NCBI GenBank assembly: GCA_035606695.1
Contig: DATNEW010000039.1
Coordinates: forward strand, 98,419-162,418
Direction of reading: 5' to 3'
Length of the DNA: 64,000 nt
Origin: Gemmatimonadaceae bacterium
GTDB taxonomy: Bacteria; Gemmatimonadota; Gemmatimonadetes; Gemmatimonadales; Gemmatimonadaceae
Both the position numbers and the translations under genes were made by a program. This document shows, in pieces, positions 51,286 through 59,518 of the stretch (the first letter of the stretch is position 1; each line of letters begins with the position of its first letter). Under the pieces are notes generated by a model. The model was given only the letters and a program-made list of their open reading frames with translations, had not been told where the DNA came from and made no database searches.

Positions 51286-51334
51286 CTGTTCGTAGTTCTC
51301 GCGTCAGCTCGCCGGGCAATCGCTCGCCGGCGGC

Positions 51335-52387
51335 TTACGCCGGCACCGCCGAGCGATTAGCCGGAACGAGATTCTCGACGTACCACTCGACGGCGGCCCG
51401 AAGCCCGCTCTCCACCGTGTACTGCGGTGCGAAGCCGAGCTGACTGGCCGCCTTCGTCGTGTCGGCGCGCGAGTGGCGGATGTCACCGTGACGGAACGGT
51501 TCGAACGCGGGCGCCGCCGCTGCCAACTCCGGACGTTTTTCCCCGAGTGCATCGCGAATCGATCCGAAGAGCCCGACAAGGCTGGTCGATTGTCCGGAAC
51601 CGATGTTGTACGCCGTGCCCGTTGCCGAATCATCATCGACCAGAGCGGCGAGGATGTTCGCTTGCACCACGTCGTCGACGTAGATGAAGTCACGCGTCGT
51701 CTCGCCGTCGCCGTAAATGCGGCACGGCTCGCCGAGAATGAGATTGCGCGTCCAGATCGGAATGACCGCGGCGTACGGGCCATCGGGATCCTGCCGCGGG
51801 CCGAACACGTTGAAGTACCGCAGGCCGACTGTGCTGATGCCGAACGCCCGTTGATAGACCGCGGCGTACAGCTCGTTGACGTGCTTGGTGACGGCGTAGG
51901 GTGAGAGCGCGACGAGCGCGCCGTCCTCACGCTTCGGCGTTTCAGGCGCGTCGCCATATATCGCGCACGATGACGCATAGACGAATCGGCGAGCGCCGGC
52001 ATCGCGCGCCGCCGTGAGCATGTGCACGAACCCGTCGACATTCGTTCGGTTCACGGCGATCGGATCTTCCATGGAGCGCGGCACCGAACCGATGGCGGCC
52101 TGATGAATGACGTAATCCACCTGCGCGCAGGCGTCGACACAGACCGCGAGATCTTCGATGTCTCCCGTCACGAGACGAAACGTTCCGCCGCCGCCTTCAC
52201 TCTCGGCAATCGCTTGATCGATGTTGCGCTGATAGCCGCTCGAGAAGTTGTCGAGTCCGACGACGTGCTGGCCGAGCTGTAGCAGCTGGCGGGTAATGTT
52301 TGACCCGATGAATCCGGCTGCGCCCGTCACCAACCAGCGGCGCGGATTATTACGCAGGTTCGCCTGAATGGCGGCGTACCGACTCAC
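51335..52387 (-). CDS. UDP-N-acetylglucosamine C4-epimerase (WbpP/TviC type)
   Basis: 350 residues from GTG 52387, with AGGAGG just upstream; the frame continues to 52609 but lacks homology. 'SRYAAIQANLRNNPRRWLVT' is the extended N-terminus specific to the WbpP/TviC subfamily. NAD-binding GAAGFIGS, 'VVGLDNFSSGYQRNID', 'HQAAIGSVPRSMEDPI', active-site Ser in 'YASSCAIYGD' and the YAVTK catalytic pair are all present. It interconverts UDP-GlcNAc and UDP-GalNAc (possibly their uronic acids), supplying a sugar for the exopolysaccharide. Confidence 0.93.
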   Translation of the reverse strand: MSRYAAIQANLRNNPRRWLVTGAAGFIGSNITRQLLQLGQHVVGLDNFSSGYQRNIDQAIAESEGGGGTFRLVTGDIEDLAVCVDACAQVDYVIHQAAIGSVPRSMEDPIAVNRTNVDGFVHMLTAARDAGARRFVYASSCAIYGDAPETPKREDGALVALSPYAVTKHVNELYAAVYQRAFGISTVGLRYFNVFGPRQDPDGPYAAVIPIWTRNLILGEPCRIYGDGETTRDFIYVDDVVQANILAALVDDDSATGTAYNIGSGQSTSLVGLFGSIRDALGEKRPELAAAAPAFEPFRHGDIRHSRADTTKAASQLGFAPQYTVESGLRAAVEWYVENLVPANRSAVPA

Positions 52388-52475
52388 ACATCCTCCTCGT
52401 AGGCGTCGCGAGCCGCGCAACCAGAAGCGTCGCGCGGCTCGTTTGTAAACAAATGCAAGTGTGGTTCCTGCTGAA

Positions 52476-52928
52476 TCAGTCGGCGTGCTGTGCGTGCCGT
52501 CCGCCGGGCTCGGAGATGTCTTCGATCGTGCGTTCGGCGCGCGAACCGTCGCGCGATTTCCGCACGACGTCCGCCTGCGACACAATGCCGACCAGTCCGC
52601 CGCGCTCATCGACGATCGGGATGCGACGCACCTTCTCCGTGCGCATGGCGTCCATGACGCGGTTGATGTGTTCGTTTTCCCGGCAAGTCGTGATGCGGCC
52701 GGAGCTCATCGCTTCCGACACGCGGCAATCGGCGCCGCGTCCCTGCGCGACACAGCGCACCGCGATGTCGCGGTCGGTGATGACGCCGACGAGCTTTCGG
52801 TCATTGTCCTGCTCGACGACCGGCACGATGCCGATGTCTTCGCGCGCCATGATCTGCGCCGCCTCCTGAATCGTTGCGTTGGGCGTGACGCAGTGCGGAT
52901 TGCGAGTCATGACGTCCTTGATATCCAT
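52476..52928 (-). CDS. CBS-domain pair protein
   Basis: 150 residues: two CBS domains (about 5-60 and 70-125) with 'VMTRNPHCVTPNATIQEAA', 'LVGVITDRDIAVR' and 'RRIPIVDERGGLVGIVSQAD'. Such stand-alone pairs bind adenosyl ligands and sense energy state. The start at 52928 has GGGAGAGAG upstream. The Arg/Glu/His-rich tail of about 25 residues is poorly conserved by its look. It diverges from glnA, so a shared promoter region and a link to nitrogen or energy control are possible. Confidence 0.92.
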   Translation of the reverse strand: MDIKDVMTRNPHCVTPNATIQEAAQIMAREDIGIVPVVEQDNDRKLVGVITDRDIAVRCVAQGRGADCRVSEAMSSGRITTCRENEHINRVMDAMRTEKVRRIPIVDERGGLVGIVSQADVVRKSRDGSRAERTIEDISEPGGRHAQHAD

Positions 52929-53043
52929 CGCTCTCTCCCTCGAAGTGTCGTTGATGTCATGACAAACGAAGGCGGCAAAGCGCATGCCCGGTGTCGCGCG
53001 CGAGTGGTGAACCGCTTTACAATTCGCCCTGGCGCGTCGTAGC

Positions 53044-54468
53044 GTGTACACGCCCCTACTCGCGTCCATCGCTCGTTTCCCATCGCCCATCTCCCCGCTC
53101 ACATTGCCAGCACGTTCTCGTTCGCTGACGCCCGATACGACCGGCGCATCGGCCAAGGATATTCTCGAGCTCACCGAGAAGCTGAACGTCCGCTTCATGC
53201 GGCTGCAGTTCACGGACATCCTCGGGATCAACAAGAACGTCGAGATTCCGGCGTCGCAGTTTCAGAAGGCCCTCGACGGCGACATCATGTTCGACGGCTC
53301 GTCGATCGAGGGCTTCGTACGCATCGAAGAGTCGGATATGCTGCTCGCGCCCGACCTCGACACGTTTCTCATATATCCATGGGGCGATCCCGACAATCGC
53401 ATCTGCCGGCTCATCTGCGACATTCGCATGCCGTCGGGCGAGCCGTTCCCGGGCGATCCGCGCGGTGTGCTCAGGTCGGTGCTCGAGAAGGCGCGGGGCA
53501 TGGGCTACACGATGAACGCCGGCATGGAAGCCGAGTTCTTTCTGTTCCGTCCCAATCCGAACGGCGAGGCGACGACGACCACGCACGACGTCGGCGGCTA
53601 CTTCGATCTCGCGCCCGCCGACCTTGGCGAAGACGCGCGCCGCGCGATGGTGGACACGCTCGAGCGCATGGGCTTCGAGGTCGAGGCGGCGCATCACGAA
53701 GTCGCGCACGGCCAGCACGAGATCGACTTCCGCTACGCCGAAGCGCTCAAGACGGCGGACAACATCGCCACTTTCCGCTTCGTCGTGAAACACGTCGCGA
53801 CGCAGTTCGGCTTGCTCGCCTCGTTCATGCCCAAGCCGATCTTCGGCCAGAACGGAAGCGGCATGCACACGCACCAATCGCTGTTCAAGGGCAAGCAAAA
53901 CGCGTTCTGGGACGACACGGCGAACTGGGAGCTCTCGAAGACCGCGCTGCACTACATCGGCGGTCTGCTGCGCCACGCACGCGGTATGTGCGCGATCACG
54001 AACCCATTAGTAAACTCATATAAGCGGCTGGTCCCCGGGTTCGAGGCGCCGGTGAACGTCGCGTGGTCGATGCGCAACCGCTCGCCGCTCATTCGCGTAC
54101 CGGACCGTCGCGGGCTCGGCACGCGATTGGAGCTCCGCATGCCCGATCCGGCGGCGAATCCGTATCTCGCGCTCGCGGTGATGCTCGCCGCGGGACTCGA
54201 CGGCATCGAGACCGACGCCGACTATCGCGAGCCGGTCAACGAGAACATCTGGGAAATGAGTTTCCGCGAAAAGCGGCGGCTGCGCATCGACGACCTGCCG
54301 CACGATCTCAACGAGGCACTCGACGAGCTCGAGAAGAACGACGTGATCACAGGCGCGCTCGGCAAACACATCACGACGCACTTCGTGGCCGCCAAGCGCC
54401 AGGAATGGCGGGACTACATCACGCAGGTCAGTGCGTGGGAGCTGGAGACGTACCTGGCGAAGTATTGA
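53044..54468 (+). CDS. glnA: Type I glutamine synthetase
   Basis: 474 residues. 'LNVRFMRLQFTDILGINKNV' begins the beta-grasp domain; 'GMEAEFFLF', 'NGSGMHTHQSLFKG' and 'NPLVNSYKRLVPGFEAPVN' are the metal-, ammonia- and ATP-site regions, and 'NRSPLIRVP' the glutamate site. Where adenylylated GSI-beta enzymes carry the Tyr loop, this protein reads 'REKRRLRIDDLP' without Tyr, so it looks like the GSI-alpha type, controlled by feedback rather than adenylylation. The GTG at 53044 adds a Pro/Ser-rich leader of about 30 residues not typical of the family; the true start may be further in, near 'SAKDILELTEK'. Confidence 0.95.
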   Translation: MYTPLLASIARFPSPISPLTLPARSRSLTPDTTGASAKDILELTEKLNVRFMRLQFTDILGINKNVEIPASQFQKALDGDIMFDGSSIEGFVRIEESDMLLAPDLDTFLIYPWGDPDNRICRLICDIRMPSGEPFPGDPRGVLRSVLEKARGMGYTMNAGMEAEFFLFRPNPNGEATTTTHDVGGYFDLAPADLGEDARRAMVDTLERMGFEVEAAHHEVAHGQHEIDFRYAEALKTADNIATFRFVVKHVATQFGLLASFMPKPIFGQNGSGMHTHQSLFKGKQNAFWDDTANWELSKTALHYIGGLLRHARGMCAITNPLVNSYKRLVPGFEAPVNVAWSMRNRSPLIRVPDRRGLGTRLELRMPDPAANPYLALAVMLAAGLDGIETDADYREPVNENIWEMSFREKRRLRIDDLPHDLNEALDELEKNDVITGALGKHITTHFVAAKRQEWRDYITQVSAWELETYLAKY

Positions 54469-54518
54469 TCTTTCGGTATTTATTCGGTATCGTCCATGTC
54501 GCGCTGGCGGAGGCCGAC

Positions 54519-55790
54519 ATGGACGAAATGACGCTCGAACGAAAGATCGAAATCCTCATGACCATGGCCGGCGACGACCGCGAGTCCGGTTCGGCCATGT
54601 CGCTTCCGCCGCGACTGCGCCATGCCAACGACGTCGGCGCTCTTCGCCCGCTCAACTTCCGCACGGTGAGCGCGGGTCGCGGGCGCAAGACAACGCTGCT
54701 TCGCATTCTCATGACGAATGCGTGCAGCTTCAACTGCTACTACTGTCCCATGCGCCGCGATCGCAACATGCCGCGCGCACTCCTCAAGCCGCACGAGCTG
54801 GTCAAGATTTTTCTCGAAGCGCGGCGTCGCGGCTGGTGTGAGGGTTTGTTCATCACGACGGGCATTCCCGGCCGCCCCGTGAAAGTGATGGACGACCTCA
54901 TCGCCGTACTCGAGCTGCTGCGGCACAAGCACAAATTCGACGGCTACATCCACGTCAAGATTCTTCCCGGCGCCGAGCCGGCGCAGATCGAGCGGATCAC
55001 CGCGCTGGCGACGCGCGTGTCGCTCAATCTCGAAGCACCATGCGGCGATACACTCACCGCGATCGCGCCCGAAAAAAGTTATGCGACGGCGATCGACACA
55101 TTGTCGCGCGCGCGCAAGCTCGTGGTGCTCGAGCAAGCTCACGAACGTGACGGACGCCGCCGCAATCCTTTGCGTCCCGGCGGCGCATCCGGCATGACGA
55201 CGCAGTTCGTCGTCGGTGCAACGCCGGATTCCGATCGCGCCATCGTGAACCGCGTGTCAGAGCTGTACAACGCCGGCGGCGTGCACCACGTGCACTTCAG
55301 CGCATTTCGTCCAATTCGTGAAACACCACTCGAATCGCGCCCGGCGGTTCCGGCGCTGCGCGAACATCGGCTGTATCAAACCGACTATCTGCTGCGCTAT
55401 TACGGATTCAATGAAAGCGAAGTCGTCTTCGAGGCCGACGGCAACCTGCCGCTCGCGAACGATCCTAAAGTCGCGTGGGCGCTCGCGCATCCGGAACGCT
55501 TTCCACTCGAGCTCACGACGGCAACCTATGAGGCGCTCGTGCGCGTACCGGGGATTGGGGTCGTAACGGCGCGCCGTATCGTCGACGAGCGGCGCAACAC
55601 CGTCATTCGCGGACTCGCTGATCTCAAGCGGATTGGCGTTCAGACGAATCGCGCGGCGGGCTTCCTCGCGCTTCGCGGACGCGCACTCGAAGCCACGCGT
55701 TGGACCGAGCAACTTGGCTTCTGGAATCCGGCCGACCAGGTTGGCGTGCGCGCGCAGGTGTACGACGTGAGCCCGGGAACCTTCCGGTAG
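54519..55790 (+). CDS. Radical SAM protein with a C-terminal helix-hairpin-helix (putative DNA modification/repair type)
   Basis: 423 residues from ATG 54519, with GGAGG before it. The cluster motif C69-x3-C73-x2-C76 lies in 'NACSFNCYYCPMRRDRN', 'GLFITTGIPG' and 'DGYIHVKILPGAEPAQIER' follow, and the C-terminus has a DNA-binding-type HhH, 'VPGIGVVTARRIVDERR' (about 343-360). This matches the family annotated as 'putative DNA modification/repair radical SAM protein', usually encoded beside a uracil-DNA-glycosylase-like gene. No such partner is next to it here: glnA is upstream by 50 bases and the downstream gene is convergent. Confidence 0.9.
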   Translation: MDEMTLERKIEILMTMAGDDRESGSAMSLPPRLRHANDVGALRPLNFRTVSAGRGRKTTLLRILMTNACSFNCYYCPMRRDRNMPRALLKPHELVKIFLEARRRGWCEGLFITTGIPGRPVKVMDDLIAVLELLRHKHKFDGYIHVKILPGAEPAQIERITALATRVSLNLEAPCGDTLTAIAPEKSYATAIDTLSRARKLVVLEQAHERDGRRRNPLRPGGASGMTTQFVVGATPDSDRAIVNRVSELYNAGGVHHVHFSAFRPIRETPLESRPAVPALREHRLYQTDYLLRYYGFNESEVVFEADGNLPLANDPKVAWALAHPERFPLELTTATYEALVRVPGIGVVTARRIVDERRNTVIRGLADLKRIGVQTNRAAGFLALRGRALEATRWTEQLGFWNPADQVGVRAQVYDVSPGTFR

Positions 55791-55804
55791 CGCGACGCCT
55801 GACG

Positions 55805-57526
55805 CTACGGCGCCACCGGTAAATCCACGATGCCAACGACCTCGCGCGGACCAATGCGCGTCGTCGCCATTTTGTTCGTGCCGTTCACACGCAGCGTGAT
55901 CGGCACATCCCGCGGAATACCGCACGCGAGATAGCGCCCGTCGCCGGACAGCGTGCGCACGGTACGCGTCACCGTATGCGAGCCATCCCGACCGGCGCCA
56001 GGCTCGTGCGTCCAGCTCAACGTCACGTCTCGATGCCCGAGCGGCTCGTCGCCGCGCGTCACCGCGCCGATGAGAACGCCGGTGCGATCGGATAGCAGCT
56101 TCGCATCATCACCACACACCGTGCGCGCCGCGTCGAGAGGTGAGGCGAGATTCACCTCCGCCAACTCCACCGGAGCGCGGCCGATCTCAACCTGCACGCG
56201 CGAACGCGGCCAGCCGAGAACGTCGAGCTGCCGCGTGCCGACGTCCACGATGTAATCGCCGTGCACGAGATTCTCGAAACGCACCGAGCCCGTGCTGTCG
56301 ACGTCGAGCCAGCGGGTCGTGCCGATGAGATATACCGTCGTTTCATCGGCGACCGGCGGTGTACGAGCGAATCCTCTCGTCACGCGCAATTCCAGCGCGC
56401 GCTTCGGCGGCGACCAGAGCAGCACGCTGTCGCGCCACACCGCCTCGAGCGTTCCGCCATACGCGCGCAGTTGATCCGTAACGATGGTGTGCTTGCCAAC
56501 CACGAGCGGCGTGGAGAATCGATTGGCGCGGCGTCCCGAGGCGATGGCCGCGCCGCTCACCTGCTGCTCGGAATTCAAACGCAACACGGGCGCGCGAATC
56601 GACCAGTCGGTCATCACCCACGCGCCGGTGGAGAGCCGCGCGAATTGTACGTCGCCGCCCGCGATCGAGTCCGCGGCGAGCAGATTGACATACCGAAAAC
56701 TCACGCTGCGCAACTCGTGGGTCCGCTTGTCGATCCACAATGTCCCGCGCACTTCGGCGTGCTTCACGCGGCCGGCCGGCGCGAACTCCACGGCAAGGAG
56801 CGAGTCAGCGACGGGATTGCTCGCGAACCGAAAGCAGTGCGTCTCGATGAAGTAGTTCGACAGCAGCGTCTCGATATCGGGCGCAACGAACGTGGTGCTG
56901 TCCTGGTCCTGAATTACGTAGCCGATGCGTCGCAACTCTTCGGCGGGCAAGCTCGCCCACGTGTGACTGTCGTACAGCTGCGCCTCGTCCATTCGCACGC
57001 CCCGCAACTCGCCTGTCGCATAATCGTACGTGCGCACGTGATCGACGAGGTCGAATCGGTACGCGTGCTTCTCGCGCGTGATGGCCGTCGCGAGCAGCGC
57101 GGTCTTCACGTCCTCCCACACGGCGCCGAGGGCGAGCGCCGAGTCGGGACGCAGATTGCATTGGGTTTGCTCGCGCGTCGTCACGGGCGGCAGCCCCGCG
57201 GGCGCGCTCGACATGCGAAGTACGACGTTCGTGTCGTTCGCGAAGACGACCGCCGGCGTCGTGAACGGCCGGAGACCGATGCGCATCGCCCGCACGCGAT
57301 ACACGGCCGGCTGCGCGATGCGGATGGTGAATCGCCCGCGATCGTCGGTCAACGTTCGAGCGCGAATGTCACCCGCGCCGTCGAGGAGCACCACGACCGC
57401 GCCAACCACCCCGCTCGAATCGTCACGGACGAGAACCGCGCCGCGAATGAGCTGGGCGTGCGCGGACACCGCGCCCAACACCAGCGCAGCCAGACCTGAG
57501 CGAAGACGACGACAGAGTTCTCGCAT
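55805..57526 (-). CDS. Secreted protein with carboxypeptidase-regulatory-like domains
   Basis: 573 residues. ATG 57526 gives a clean signal peptide (basic start, 'GLAALVLGAVSAHAQ'); the open frame beyond it lies in the AT-rich promoter region. An N-terminal CarboxypepD_reg-like domain ('LIRGAVLVRDDSSGVVGAVV', 'LTDDRGRFTIRI') is followed by an unclassified beta-rich middle (about 115-420) and another regulatory-like beta-sandwich at the C-terminus. No catalytic or anchoring motif is seen. Proteins of this kind abound in Gemmatimonadota and Bacteroidota envelopes; the function is unknown. Confidence 0.78.
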   Translation of the reverse strand: MRELCRRLRSGLAALVLGAVSAHAQLIRGAVLVRDDSSGVVGAVVVLLDGAGDIRARTLTDDRGRFTIRIAQPAVYRVRAMRIGLRPFTTPAVVFANDTNVVLRMSSAPAGLPPVTTREQTQCNLRPDSALALGAVWEDVKTALLATAITREKHAYRFDLVDHVRTYDYATGELRGVRMDEAQLYDSHTWASLPAEELRRIGYVIQDQDSTTFVAPDIETLLSNYFIETHCFRFASNPVADSLLAVEFAPAGRVKHAEVRGTLWIDKRTHELRSVSFRYVNLLAADSIAGGDVQFARLSTGAWVMTDWSIRAPVLRLNSEQQVSGAAIASGRRANRFSTPLVVGKHTIVTDQLRAYGGTLEAVWRDSVLLWSPPKRALELRVTRGFARTPPVADETTVYLIGTTRWLDVDSTGSVRFENLVHGDYIVDVGTRQLDVLGWPRSRVQVEIGRAPVELAEVNLASPLDAARTVCGDDAKLLSDRTGVLIGAVTRGDEPLGHRDVTLSWTHEPGAGRDGSHTVTRTVRTLSGDGRYLACGIPRDVPITLRVNGTNKMATTRIGPREVVGIVDLPVAP

Positions 57527-57563
57527 ACGACGAACCGGTGGGCGGGATCGTCCGTTCGGGCGG

Positions 57564-57636
57564 CCAGGAACGAAGCTATATATTATGCCGTCCGGGCGGA
57601 AGAAATTCCCGGCTGGGACCATCCGTGCGTTCCTGG
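57564..57636. promoter_or_regulatory. Divergent promoter-like region flanked by a 9-base inverted repeat
   Basis: CCAGGAACG (57564-57572) and CGTTCCTGG (57628-57636) flank an AT-rich segment TATATATTAT (57577-57586), a good -10 candidate in this GC-rich sequence. The region separates the secreted protein (minus) from the GNAT gene (plus). Confidence 0.4.
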
Positions 57637-57691
57637 AATTCCCCATTGCATATCCCGGGCACCTGCGCGCCAGAAGCGGAGATTGCCGAGA

Positions 57692-58132
57692 ATGAGCTCG
57701 TTCGTTACACGCGATGCAACAGCGGCCGACGCCGACGCGCTGGCTCGTCTCTGCACGCAGCTTGGCCATCCCGCGACGCCGGACGTGATTCCCGCACGTC
57801 TGGCGCGAATCGCCGGCGACACAAACGCGCGCGCCATTGTCGTGGATGCACCGAATCGAGGCGGCGTCGTGGCACTCGCCACCATACATATCAGAAACAC
57901 GCTGAATCACAACGCACCACTCGCGCAGCTATCGCTGCTCGTCGTGGAAGAAGCGGTGCGCGGCACCGGCGTCGGGCGCGCCATCGTCGATGAAGCGGAG
58001 CGCTGGGCGCGCGACCGCGGTTGCATGCGCATGGTCGTAACGACCGCCTTGCGCCGAACTGATGCGCACGCGTTCTATGAGCGCATCGGTTACACTCACA
58101 CCGGGCGCCGGTATGCAAAAGATCTTGAGTAG
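57692..58132 (+). CDS. GNAT family N-acetyltransferase
   Basis: 146 residues from ATG 57692. 'VTRDATAADADALARLCTQL' opens the fold, 'LSLLVVEEAVRGTGVGRAIV' contains the acetyl-CoA pyrophosphate loop (R/Q-x-x-G-x-G) and 'AHAFYERIGYTHTGRRYAK' is the typical C-terminal motif. The substrate is unknown. Its last 20 bases overlap the start of the next gene. Confidence 0.9.
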   Translation: MSSFVTRDATAADADALARLCTQLGHPATPDVIPARLARIAGDTNARAIVVDAPNRGGVVALATIHIRNTLNHNAPLAQLSLLVVEEAVRGTGVGRAIVDEAERWARDRGCMRMVVTTALRRTDAHAFYERIGYTHTGRRYAKDLE

Positions 58133-58973
58133 ACCAATTCGATCCACGTTCGTGGCCGCGATCGGTGTCCTGACACTTGCGGCGTCGCTCGGTCTGCGGT
58201 CCTCCGCGCCGTCCGACTACGAAGTCTACGCGCTGCGCTACGCGACGATTCCGAACTTCAAGCTGTCCGGACTCATCGCCAGCGCCGACACCAGCCGCCG
58301 CATCGACCTCGCGATGATGGTGTGGTTGATCAAAGGCAACGGCCGCAACGTCGTGCTCGACGCGGGTTTCTACCGCGACAAGTTCATTCAGCAGTGGCAT
58401 CCCGCCGATTTCATGAAGCCGAGCGATGCCGTCGCGCGCGCGGGCGTGAAGCCCGAGGATGTGACCGACGTCATCATCTCACACGTGCACTGGGATCACC
58501 TGGACGGCGTCGATCTCTTTCCCAACGCGCGCGTCTGGATTCAGCGCGAAGAGTTCGAGCACCACACCGATTCGGCGGGAACGCGCAAGGACCGCATGAT
58601 CGACGCGGTCGACGCGCCGGTGCTGGCCAAGATCGCGCGCGAGGGTCGGTTGATGCTCGTCGACGGCGATGCAAAGGAAATCCTTCCAGGCATCAGCGTC
58701 TACATCGGCGGCAAGCACACGTATCAATCGCAGTTCGCCACGGTGCACGCGTCGTCGGGCACGGTGGTGTTGGCATCCGACAACGTGTACCTCTACGAGA
58801 ACCTCGCCCGCCACGTACCGATCGCGCAGACGCTCGACTCGGCATCGAACCTTCGCGCGCAGGCACGCATGCTGACGCTCGCGTCGAATCCGCGGCTCAT
58901 CGTGCCGGGTCACGATCCGGAAGTCTTCGTGCGCTTTCCAACGCCCGGCAACGGCATCGCGAGAATCAAGTGA
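58113..58973 (+). CDS. Exported metallo-beta-lactamase-fold hydrolase (N-acyl homoserine lactonase-like)
   Basis: 286 residues from ATG 58113. A signal peptide or anchor (about 1-28, 'FVAAIGVLTLAASLGL') precedes the hydrolase. The metal site reads S-H124-V-H126-W-D128-H129, followed by a later 'GKHTYQSQF' and 'IVPGHDP'. The motif and the 'VLDAGFYRDKF' start resemble lactonases of the AHL-lactonase group, but signal-molecule or other lactone substrates cannot be told apart from sequence. It overlaps the GNAT gene by 20 bases and touches the DinB-like gene at TGATG. Confidence 0.82.
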   Translation: MQKILSRPIRSTFVAAIGVLTLAASLGLRSSAPSDYEVYALRYATIPNFKLSGLIASADTSRRIDLAMMVWLIKGNGRNVVLDAGFYRDKFIQQWHPADFMKPSDAVARAGVKPEDVTDVIISHVHWDHLDGVDLFPNARVWIQREEFEHHTDSAGTRKDRMIDAVDAPVLAKIAREGRLMLVDGDAKEILPGISVYIGGKHTYQSQFATVHASSGTVVLASDNVYLYENLARHVPIAQTLDSASNLRAQARMLTLASNPRLIVPGHDPEVFVRFPTPGNGIARIK

Positions 58974-59518
58974 TGCATCCGAGAATCAACGAGTTGCTGG
59001 AGTACGTCGCGGATCAACGCCGCCAACTGCGCTCGACGGTCGAGGGCATTCCGTCGTCGCGCCATAATGTCGCGCCGACCACCGGTGGTTGGTCGATCCT
59101 GGCGGTGCTCGAACATCTGGCGATCGTCGAGCCGCGCATCACGGCCATTCTCCGCAAGCGCGGCGCGGAACTGCGCGCGTCGGACTCACCGGCCGAATCC
59201 GACGCAGGCCCCATCCTGAAAAATATTGACGTCAATAGATTTCTGGATCGCACGAGGAAGATCGAGGCGCCGACACCAATTCATCCGACCGGCGCGATGG
59301 ACCTCGAGGCCGCGTGGTCCGCGCTTGACCGTTCACGGACCGAGTTCATCGACACGGTCGTCAGCCTCGACGGCCTGGCCCTGGGCACCGCGTCGCATTC
59401 GCACCCGATCTTCGGGCCCGTCGACCTCTACACCTGGATCGCGTTCGTCGGCGCGCACGAAGCGCGACACGCCGATCAGATTCGCGAGATCGGCTCGTCC
59501 TTCGACGAGGCGCCTTGA
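58973..59518 (+). CDS. DinB-like putative metal-dependent hydrolase/transferase
   Basis: 181 residues from ATG 58973. The four-helix pattern has 'GWSILAVLEHLAIVEPRI' (first His ligand region) and 'FVGAHEARHADQIREIG' (second and third His), which is the DinB/YfiT metal site layout. Members act as thiol-dependent transferases or hydrolases; the substrate here is unknown. It ends inside the 3' end of the convergent GH15 gene, with 43 bases shared. Confidence 0.82.
   Translation: MHPRINELLEYVADQRRQLRSTVEGIPSSRHNVAPTTGGWSILAVLEHLAIVEPRITAILRKRGAELRASDSPAESDAGPILKNIDVNRFLDRTRKIEAPTPIHPTGAMDLEAAWSALDRSRTEFIDTVVSLDGLALGTASHSHPIFGPVDLYTWIAFVGAHEARHADQIREIGSSFDEAP

Noticed and set aside
53044..53150. 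A separate small gene at the 5' end of glnA
   Set aside because: The stretch is in frame with glutamine synthetase and has no own stop; it is either a leader extension or untranslated sequence before a later start.
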